A stretch of DNA of 9,058 nt, from assembly GCA_024653385.1 (NCBI GenBank), contig JANLFZ010000008.1, positions 5,321-14,378 on the forward strand, given 5' to 3'. The notes beneath the pieces are model-generated. The model ran no database searches. It was given only the letters and a program-made list of their open reading frames with translations, and had not been told where the DNA came from. The position numbers were made by a program, and so were the translations under genes. The DNA comes from Thermoguttaceae bacterium. GTDB lineage: Bacteria; Planctomycetota; Planctomycetia; Pirellulales; Thermoguttaceae. This document shows, piece after piece, positions 1 through 5,053 of this stretch (position 1 is its first letter; the number at the start of each line of letters is the position of its first letter).

Positions 1-102
1 CGTCGAGCCTTCCTTCGGGCTTGGATCGGCAGCCCGTGCCATCCCCGGCATCGCGACCACACACGCCAGGATCGTCGAAAACAAGACGTTGCTCTTGCTC
101 AC
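1..102 (-). CDS. N-terminus of an exported protein, cut by the window edge
   Basis: Read on the minus strand from a GTG at 102, 34 open codons run to the window edge. The translation begins (M)SKSNVLFSTILACVVAMPG and continues MARAADPSPKEGST. This is a textbook Sec signal peptide: a Lys near the start, a hydrophobic core at about residues 6-19, and an Ala-Arg-Ala-Ala cleavage region near residues 22-25, then a polar mature start. An AAGGGAG Shine-Dalgarno lies at 113-119, 10 nt before the GTG, which supports both frame and start. The mature domain lies outside the window, so function cannot be named; a periplasmic or outer-membrane product is likely. It is divergent from rsmD. The short length leaves some risk of coincidence, but signal peptide plus ribosome site together make a real gene likely. 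Confidence 0.62.
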   Translation of the reverse strand, partial: MSKSNVLFSTILACVVAMPGMARAADPSPKEGST

Positions 103-205
103 GTTGCAACCGCTCCCTTCTGTTGGAACCTCGACAAGGCACTCGGCCTGACCGTACGGCAGGCTTCTCTGCCCTTGCGCATTACGATACCATACCGGTC
201 CGGGT
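103..205. other. Divergent intergenic region between the exported-protein gene and rsmD
   Basis: This spacer separates the minus-strand exported-protein gene from rsmD on the plus strand and must carry promoters in both directions unless rsmD starts later. It holds the AAGGGAG ribosome site of the minus gene and an 8-bp palindrome, CCGTACGG, at 152-159. I found no convincing -35/-10 pair in either direction. A plus-strand open frame crossing this stretch encodes low-complexity Arg/Ser/Pro sequence and looks spurious. Confidence 0.4.
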
Positions 206-880
206 TTGTCGGCATCCCCGCCGCGCGATCCCGGAAAGACGAACGCTTGGGAGTGCGGCTCTACGAACGCAGACAGACGGCACAAGCGATCCCCGGTCGG
301 GCTGCGCATCATCGGTGGGCGGTTTCGAGGCCGAAAGCTCCGATACAGCGGCGACTTTCGGGTCCGACCCATGAAAGACCGCGTGCGCGAAGCGGTGTTC
401 AACGTTCTTGGGCCCGCCGTGGCAGGGAAACACGTCGTCGACCTGTTTGCCGGGACCGGGGCCTTGGGGCTGGAGGCCCTCAGCAGGGGGGCCTCGCACG
501 CCCTGTTCATCGAGGTGCATCATCCCACGGCGGTTCTCTTGCGAACGAATATCGCCGATCTGGGAGTTGCCGAGGTTGCCGAGGTCGTGGTGGGCAACGT
601 GTTTCTGCGGGCCCGGTGGCAATCGAAACTCAGCCAACTCCCCTGGCTGGTGTTTTGTTCGCCACCGTATGCTTTTTACGTTGAGCGGGCCGCCGAGATG
701 TTGGACTTGATTGGTTGGCTTTGGGGGGCCGCCCCCCCCGAAAGTCTGTTCGTGGTCGAGTCGGACGACCGATTCGATCTCGAACAACTGCCCGACGTGG
801 GCTCTTGGGACGTGCGAACGTACAGTCCGGCCGTGATCGCGATTGGCGCTCGATCGTCAGGCGCGGCCGCCAGCCAATGA
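206..880 (+). CDS. rsmD: 16S rRNA (guanine(966)-N(2))-methyltransferase RsmD
   Basis: RsmD transfers a methyl group from S-adenosylmethionine to N2 of G966 of 16S rRNA in the assembling 30S subunit. The family signature is clear: LRIIGGRFRGRKL (residues 33-45 from the TTG start), RPMKDRVREAVFNVLG (54-69), the SAM-binding motif DLFAGTGALGLEALSRGA (79-96), and motif IV CSPPY (151-155). Most RsmD proteins have DPP or NPP in motif IV; the Ser here is within the wider (D/N/S)PP(Y/F) consensus. The start is uncertain. TTG 206 gives a 32-residue N-terminal tail without family similarity and no clear ribosome site. The typical family start aligns with the CTG codon at 302, giving 192 residues. No ATG, GTG or TTG lies between them in frame. 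The downstream cupin follows after 19 nt, so the two are probably co-transcribed. Confidence 0.9.
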   Translation: MSASPPRDPGKTNAWECGSTNADRRHKRSPVGLRIIGGRFRGRKLRYSGDFRVRPMKDRVREAVFNVLGPAVAGKHVVDLFAGTGALGLEALSRGASHALFIEVHHPTAVLLRTNIADLGVAEVAEVVVGNVFLRARWQSKLSQLPWLVFCSPPYAFYVERAAEMLDLIGWLWGAAPPESLFVVESDDRFDLEQLPDVGSWDVRTYSPAVIAIGARSSGAAASQ

Positions 881-899
881 CCCTATGGAGCGCAAGACG

Positions 900-1271
900 A
901 TGGACGTGAGAAACATCGAGCACGTGCCTGCCTTCATCACGAAGGACGGCTCGGAGATCCGCGAGCTGTTGGCGCATCGGAACTCGGTCATCCGCAATCA
1001 GACGCTTGCCGAGGCCCGGTTGCCGCCCGGTGCGAGCACCACCCCGCACCATCATGTGAGGACCGAGGAGATCTACTACATTCTCGAAGGCGAAGGGTGG
1101 ATGCGGCTAGGAAGCGAAACTCGCCGGGTCGGCCCTGGGGACGCCATCGCCATCCCGCCCGGGGCTGTCCACCAGATCACCAACGCGGGCAAGGGGGTAC
1201 TGAAGTTCCTTTGCTGCTGCGCCCCAGGCTACGAACACGACGATACGGTGCTCGTCGAACCGCCCGCTTAA
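900..1271 (+). CDS. Small single-domain cupin protein
   Basis: This 123-residue protein is a single conserved-barrel cupin (Cupin_2 type). Both cupin motifs are complete. Motif 1 runs from Gly44 through His50, His52 and Glu57 to Gly64 (PHHHVRTEEIYYILEGEG). Motif 2 runs Gly80, Pro86, Gly88, His91, Asn95 (GDAIAIPPGAVHQITN). His50, His52, Glu57 and His91 are the expected metal ligands, so a metal-binding barrel is likely. The reaction cannot be told: the family includes isomerases, dioxygenases and sugar binders. A run of three Cys (105-107) sits in the last strand. ATG 900 is preferred because GGAG at 887-890 lies 9 nt upstream; ATG 885 in the same frame has no ribosome site, and a TTG at 843 would overlap rsmD by 38 nt. 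The protein has no signal peptide and should be cytoplasmic. Confidence 0.85.
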   Translation: MDVRNIEHVPAFITKDGSEIRELLAHRNSVIRNQTLAEARLPPGASTTPHHHVRTEEIYYILEGEGWMRLGSETRRVGPGDAIAIPPGAVHQITNAGKGVLKFLCCCAPGYEHDDTVLVEPPA

Positions 1272-1487
1272 GTCGTCGGCATGGCGCCGCCGGATCGGGC
1301 AGGACGAAACCTATCCTCGTTTCGGGGGAACGAGAATCACCTGACGCGGATTTGGCGGTGGTGCCATATCGGCCGTGGATGCCGAGGGAACGGACAAACT
1401 CGAATCGTTTCACGGCGGGGCACTCTGCGGACGAAAGAGAGTTTAGCGGGGCGTTGCCTGCCCGTAACGTTCCTCACCGGTCTTTGC
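1272..1487. other. Intergenic stretch, no supported gene
   Basis: These 216 bases lie between the cupin and the response regulator. The reading frame of the regulator is open back to ATG 1281, but the translated 69 residues are Arg/Gly/Cys-rich and unlike a receiver domain, so I treat them as noncoding. A small inverted repeat, CTCGTT (1316-1321) with AACGAG (1329-1334), sits here without a T-run. I could not identify a promoter. Confidence 0.4.
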
Positions 1488-1916
1488 ATGGCCCGAGTCA
1501 ATCGACAACCCTCGGTCTTGCTGGTCAGCGCCGACCGAGAACTTCTCCAGACAACTACATCCATCTTGGTCGGGGCTGGCTACGCATGCGTGGCGTGCGG
1601 CATGGGCGAGACGGCCATCGAGAAGGCCCGCCAGTCAGATCCCGATCTTCTCATCTGCGATCTCAATCTGCTTGGGCGCAGTGGGATGGAGCTGTGGGAC
1701 TCGATCCGACAGGAACGCCAAGGCGAACCGTTGCCGGCCATGTTCCTCTCGGCAACCCAGGCCCCCGACGTCATCCGTCGCAGCGAGGGCGCTGTCGGAA
1801 CCTACTACCTGCGCAAGCCGTTTGATCCGGATGTCCTCCTGGCGCTGGTCGAGCAGGCCCTGGCCCCTCAGCGGTCGGCACGATGCCACTCGAGCCCCCA
1901 ACCGGCCTCGGTGTAG
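1488..1916 (+). CDS. Degenerate single-domain response regulator (receiver domain)
   Basis: The 142-residue product is one CheY-like receiver domain with no output domain. Visible landmarks: beta-1 VLLVSADREL (residues 10-19), the phospho-acceptor Asp58 in DLLICDLNLLGRSGMEL, Ser88 in PAMFLSAT at the usual Thr/Ser switch position, and Lys110-Pro111 in YYLRKPFDPDVL. The acidic pair that normally follows beta-1 and binds Mg2+ is replaced by Ser14-Ala15; only the following Asp16 is kept. Phosphorylation may therefore be weak, or the domain may work as an unphosphorylated protein-interaction module. ATG 1488 is chosen because receiver homology begins right after it; it has no clear Shine-Dalgarno. 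The last 14 residues after about 128 are a short Ser/Pro-rich tail. No histidine kinase gene is visible nearby, so its partner is unknown. Confidence 0.82.
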   Translation: MARVNRQPSVLLVSADRELLQTTTSILVGAGYACVACGMGETAIEKARQSDPDLLICDLNLLGRSGMELWDSIRQERQGEPLPAMFLSATQAPDVIRRSEGAVGTYYLRKPFDPDVLLALVEQALAPQRSARCHSSPQPASV

Positions 1917-1950
1917 CCATTGCGGCCTGGGGTTCCGCACCGCCGCGCAT

Positions 1951-1978
1951 TTGACCTTCGTCGGCTCTCCGCGAGAAT
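1951..1978 (+). promoter_or_regulatory. Possible sigma-70-like promoter for the pterin dehydratase gene
   Basis: TTGACC at 1951-1956 (five of six consensus -35 bases) is followed after 16 bp by GAGAAT at 1973-1978 (four of six -10 bases). Transcription would begin about 45 nt before the ATG at 2030. The match is moderate, and planctomycete promoter rules are poorly known, so this is a weak call. Confidence 0.22.
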
Positions 1979-2029
1979 TCACGCGCGTAGGAACGTTGGG
2001 GGCACTGCACTCAGGCGGAAGGAAATCCC

Positions 2030-2395
2030 ATGTCGGCGCAAACCGGCGAACAGCTCGCGCGCAAACGCTGCGTTGCCTGTGAAGGCGGCACGGCAAAATA
2101 CACCCCGCAAGAGGCCGAGGAACAGGTGCGGCATCTTGCGGGCTGGCGTTTGACGCACGGCGGCCTGCGAATCCGCAAGGACTGGACCGTGCGGAGTTTT
2201 CGAGCGGGCATCGACTTCTTTGACCGCGTGGCCCAGTTGGCCGAAGCCGAGGGCCATCATCCGGACCTCCATCTGGAGGCTTATCGGAACGTGTGGATCG
2301 AGCTTTGGACGCACGCGGTCGGCGGGCTTTCGGAAAACGACTTCATCCTGGCGGCCAAGATCGACCAACTGCCCGTCGCGCTAAAGACGACGTAG
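2030..2395 (+). CDS. phhB: Pterin-4a-carbinolamine dehydratase (PCD/DCoH family)
   Basis: This 121-residue cytosolic protein belongs to the pterin-4a-carbinolamine dehydratase family, which dehydrates 4a-hydroxytetrahydrobiopterin formed by aromatic amino acid hydroxylases and allows the pterin cofactor to be recycled. The catalytic pattern is complete: Glu72, His76-His77-Pro78, Tyr85, His95 and Asp104 (EAEGHHPDLHLEAY, then THAVGGLSEND), with the spacings expected for active members. The N-terminus carries Cys14-x-x-Cys17 in RCVACEGG, a feature shared by many bacterial relatives. AAGGA at 2019-2023, 6 nt before the ATG, fixes the start. No aromatic amino acid hydroxylase gene is in the window. 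Some bacterial and plant family members have been linked to molybdenum cofactor metabolism instead, so the physiological partner is open. The gene is convergent with the barrel gene, 22 bp away. Confidence 0.92.
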   Translation: MSAQTGEQLARKRCVACEGGTAKYTPQEAEEQVRHLAGWRLTHGGLRIRKDWTVRSFRAGIDFFDRVAQLAEAEGHHPDLHLEAYRNVWIELWTHAVGGLSENDFILAAKIDQLPVALKTT

Positions 2396-2417
2396 ACTCC
2401 GTCGCGTTCGACCGCCC

Positions 2418-3398
2418 CTACCAGTAGTGCCGGCCCGGATTCCACGGCCAATAGGCTCGACGCGGGCCGCCAAAACGGTACTCAAGCCCGCCCGTAAACG
2501 AGACGTTATCGAGAAACTCGATCGGTCGGCTGGCGAAGATCAGGTTCTGGGTGGCCTCGATCCGCAGCGCAAAGAAATCGTTGCAGCGGTATTTGAGCCC
2601 GATGGTTAGGGGCAGCGCGAAGAACGCCTCGGACCAGTTCGTGCCGAGTCGGTCCGCAAAATCGACCGTGGCCAGCCCCATGCCGGCCGAAAGATACGGG
2701 CGCCATAATGTGTCGCCGGTGAGATAGAAGAGCACGTCCAGATCCCAAAGGAACATCTGGTTGCTTCGGGACACGTCGACGGTGGTCGAGTCGGAATCGC
2801 CCGCGGCCTGGATGGCGCGCCAGCCGTCGTGGGTGTCCACCCCGGCCCAGCCAAAGCGCGTCTCCATGCCCCAGTAGTTGCCGCAGTCCCAACCGAGCCG
2901 CAAGCCTCCCACCAAGCCAGAATCCTGATGCACCCAGTCGTCGATCAGCGCACCTCCCTCCATCAGGCCAATGAACCCCCCCACGCTGTACGGCCGGCAA
3001 AGCCACGTCTCGCGCACCAAGGGTCTTGGGATGCCGGTGAAGCGTTCCTCGGGCAGGCGGAAGAAGCCTAGGCCCGGCGGGGGTGGTGCCCCCGGCGCGG
3101 GGGTTTCCCCCTGGAAGGAGCCGGGCGTGCGGTCGGATCGGCTCGATTGGGCATCCCCCTCGGGTCCGATCGGCATCGTAGTGCCCGGAACGTGTGGCTC
3201 GGGCTGGGTAGCCGGGACGTATGTCCGGATTCCGGCCCCCTGGGCCGTGCCGACCTTCGGCCCGGCAACCTGTCCAAACGACGTCCGGCATGGGACCCCC
3301 AGGGCGATCCATGCGGCGAACATCGCCAGCACGAGGCACCCCCTCGGGCCAGTGCCCGGCAAGCGACTAAGAACAGACTCCCCGTTGCCACAGGTCAT
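2418..3398 (-). CDS. Outer-membrane beta-barrel protein, planctomycete type
   Basis: From ATG 3398 the product has 326 residues. It has a long signal peptide (charged start, hydrophobic core CLVLAMFAAWIALGV at 21-35, cleavage probably near 42), then a Pro/Gly-rich linker (about 62-110), then a barrel domain from about 137 to the end. The barrel shows alternating polar and hydrophobic strands rich in Gly and aromatics: SVGGFIGLMEGG, GLVGGLRLGWDCGNYWGMETR, QMFLWDLDVLFYL, RPYLSAGMGLATVDF, LPLTIGLKYR, and the closing SFTGGLEYRFG, then YWPWNPGRHYW. It resembles, from memory, outer-membrane barrels common in Pirellulales. Its ligand or role is unknown; it may be structural or a small porin. The frame is open to GTG 3434, giving 338 residues, but ATG 3398 puts the signal peptide closer to the start; neither has a strong ribosome site. 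A near-consensus promoter lies upstream. Confidence 0.8.
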   Translation of the reverse strand: MTCGNGESVLSRLPGTGPRGCLVLAMFAAWIALGVPCRTSFGQVAGPKVGTAQGAGIRTYVPATQPEPHVPGTTMPIGPEGDAQSSRSDRTPGSFQGETPAPGAPPPPGLGFFRLPEERFTGIPRPLVRETWLCRPYSVGGFIGLMEGGALIDDWVHQDSGLVGGLRLGWDCGNYWGMETRFGWAGVDTHDGWRAIQAAGDSDSTTVDVSRSNQMFLWDLDVLFYLTGDTLWRPYLSAGMGLATVDFADRLGTNWSEAFFALPLTIGLKYRCNDFFALRIEATQNLIFASRPIEFLDNVSFTGGLEYRFGGPRRAYWPWNPGRHYW

Positions 3399-3502
3399 CA
3401 ACAGCCCGCCTGTCACGAGGTACCAACCGTCCACCCATGGAGCCTGGCAGAAGAGCCATCGACGAACTGGGTGTCCGAACCGGCCCGATGAAGAGGGGCG
3501 GG

Positions 3503-3531
3503 ATTATCGCCGCAACTGCCGGAGTTGTCAA
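3503..3531 (-). promoter_or_regulatory. Near-consensus sigma-70-type promoter of the barrel gene
   Basis: On the minus strand TTGACA (3526-3531, perfect -35) is followed after exactly 17 bp by GATAAT (3503-3508, five of six -10 bases). The predicted start of transcription near 3496 leaves a leader of about 60 nt to GTG 3434 or 97 nt to ATG 3398. It is the only match of this quality that I saw in the window. Confidence 0.72.
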
Positions 3532-3551
3532 TGTCGTGTGGGGTGAAGTGC

Positions 3552-3567
3552 GGGTACTCGGGTACTC
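3552..3567. repeat. Tandem 8-bp repeat upstream of the barrel-gene promoter
   Basis: GGGTACTC occurs twice with no gap (3552-3559 and 3560-3567). On the minus strand it reads GAGTACCC twice and lies 20 bp upstream of the -35 box at 3526-3531, where an activator or UP-like element would sit. Two copies are too few to exclude chance. Confidence 0.4.
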
Positions 3568-3590
3568 TAAACTCGCCCAATTCTCCATGG

Positions 3591-3620
3591 CCCGCCGTTT
3601 CGTCAAGCTATCACGGCGGG
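3591..3620 (-). terminator. GC-rich hairpin after the DUF3999 gene
   Basis: CCCGCCGT (3591-3598) and ACGGCGGG (3613-3620) are perfect 8-bp complements around a 14-nt loop. The hairpin lies about 30 nt after the DUF3999 stop and upstream of the next promoter on the same strand, which fits a transcription end. No T-run follows on the minus strand, so it is not a classical intrinsic terminator; it could stabilise the mRNA end or act with Rho. Confidence 0.42.
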
Positions 3621-3650
3621 AATCGCGTTCGCTCGATCATGGTTTGCGGT

Positions 3651-5051
3651 CTACTCCTTGGGCAGCGTCTCGACATGGCGGCCTGCCCGTACCAAGCCCC
3701 ACGTCAGCGCCACGACCATCAGCACAATGGCCGTGCCGAGGAAGATCCAGGTATTCAAGAAACGGAGCCACATCGGTCCCGGCTGGTCCACAAAAGCCAC
3801 GTTGTCGGTTTGCGGCCCAAGCTGCACCTCGATCGGTTGAAAGCCCTGGCGGAGCGAGGCCAGCACGGCGGCCGCCTCGTACTTGGGCGCCTTGGCTGTC
3901 TCGGAGCCATAGAACACGCGGTACGGCTTGGCCTCTTGGGCCAGGAAGACCACCCGATAGACGTTGCCTTCGGCCTTGACGCCCCGGATCTCCAACGGTG
4001 GGTTGTCTTCGTTGACAATCACGAGGCGATATGTCTCTTGCCGCTGCTCGGAAAAGTCGATGCTCAACTGCTCGCGGAGGAAGTCTCGGAACTGAATCTT
4101 GAAAATCGTGACGCTGGCGATGTCGCGCCATTCGGTTCGGTCCGGCCGTAGACCGGCCTTGTCGGACACGACCTCCGGCACCTGGACCAGGGCCCGGCGG
4201 AAGAAGTTCCGGCTGGGCGTCTGGAGCGTGAATCGCGCTAGTGGCTCCCGCCGGGTCCGCAAGCGGACGATCGTCTGTTTCTTCTCCGCATCCTGTTCCA
4301 CGTCGAAGCCGGCCACGGGGTACTCGGCCTTTCGTGTCTGCCGGACCTGCCGCTTGACCACATGATAGACCATCTGAATGCGGTCGATCCGCAAGGGGCG
4401 TCGCTGGAGCGTGGTCTTCTCGACGCGCTGGGCCTCCTTGCCCGCTTGGATCGTGCGCGTCAACTCCGTGTAGGGCGACTCGTGCTGGTCGGTCACCTCG
4501 TCGATCGTGACCTTGAATTGCCGGAACGTGTTGGCCGGCAAGGTCACGTCGCGGTTTCGAACGTCCATGTACCGGGAATAGTCGAAGATGACGCCGTCGC
4601 TGGTCAGCAGGGTCCAATTCGTCCCGTCGTTCGAGCCCTCCACGCGGACCCTGCGCTCGTAATCGGCCATCGGCGTGGCGATGCACAAGCCCTCGGCCGG
4701 CGGCGAGTTCTCCGGCAGACGCACGCGGATCTCGATGCTGCTGCCCTTCTCCTCCAGGCCGACGACTTCGGTGTCGAGCGTCGAGCGGGTTCGCTCGTCG
4801 CGGAACTCGGCCTCGGGTTCGATCTGGTACGGGGCCTCGGCACCCGTGTCGTCGAGGATGCGCAGATCGGGCAAGCCGGGCCGGGTTGCGGCGTAGATGT
4901 CGCTATCGAGCCGGAAGGCCAGAATGTCCTCGGACCGCGAAGTTCCCCGTTCCACGGACCTCCAGTACCGGTACGACGGCGATTCCTCCGCGGCCGGTAA
5001 GCGGGCCGTGGTTAGCACCAGGCCGACGAGCATCGCCTGCGCGAGTCGCAT
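3651..5051 (-). CDS. DUF3999 family exported, C-terminally anchored protein
   Basis: The 466-residue product matches the DUF3999 family, which is typically encoded next to DUF2339, as here. It has a signal peptide (residues 1-20, MRLAQAMLVGLVLTTARLPA), a large predicted periplasmic part of beta-rich sequence, and one C-terminal membrane helix (about 431-454, FLNTWIFLGTAIVLMVVAL) followed by a short basic cytoplasmic tail. Residues about 131-187 (RVRVEGSNDGTNWTLL ... FRQFKVTID) look like a discoidin-like beta-sandwich, a fold often used to bind sugars or surfaces. The start is secure: GGAGGA at 5061-5066 lies 9 nt before ATG 5051. The gene begins 2 bp after the DUF2339 stop with its ribosome site inside the end of that gene, so translation is probably coupled. 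The molecular function is not known; a role with its membrane partner in the cell envelope is inferred. Confidence 0.85.
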   Translation of the reverse strand: MRLAQAMLVGLVLTTARLPAAEESPSYRYWRSVERGTSRSEDILAFRLDSDIYAATRPGLPDLRILDDTGAEAPYQIEPEAEFRDERTRSTLDTEVVGLEEKGSSIEIRVRLPENSPPAEGLCIATPMADYERRVRVEGSNDGTNWTLLTSDGVIFDYSRYMDVRNRDVTLPANTFRQFKVTIDEVTDQHESPYTELTRTIQAGKEAQRVEKTTLQRRPLRIDRIQMVYHVVKRQVRQTRKAEYPVAGFDVEQDAEKKQTIVRLRTRREPLARFTLQTPSRNFFRRALVQVPEVVSDKAGLRPDRTEWRDIASVTIFKIQFRDFLREQLSIDFSEQRQETYRLVIVNEDNPPLEIRGVKAEGNVYRVVFLAQEAKPYRVFYGSETAKAPKYEAAAVLASLRQGFQPIEVQLGPQTDNVAFVDQPGPMWLRFLNTWIFLGTAIVLMVVALTWGLVRAGRHVETLPKE

Positions 5052-5053
5052 GG

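Noticed and set aside
21..374. 117-residue open frame on the plus strand at the left edge
   Set aside because: Composition is Arg/Ser/Pro-rich without domain signals, it overlaps the signal-peptide gene on the other strand and the rsmD core in another frame, and it lacks a ribosome site.
1316..1334. CTCGTT/AACGAG hairpin after the cupin as a terminator
   Set aside because: Six-bp stem with weak loop-closing pairs and no following T-run; easily expected by chance.
1281..1487. Upstream extension of the response regulator to ATG 1281
   Set aside because: The 69 extra residues are Arg/Gly/Cys-rich and not part of a receiver domain; homology starts just after ATG 1488.
2388..2404. CGACG/CGTCG inverted repeat between the convergent pterin dehydratase and barrel genes as a bidirectional terminator
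   Set aside because: The stem is only 5 bp, overlaps the stop codon of the first gene and has no T-run.
3367..3606. 79-residue minus-strand open frame covering the barrel-gene promoter
   Set aside because: It overlaps the strong promoter and the barrel gene start in another frame, has no ribosome site and no recognisable domain.
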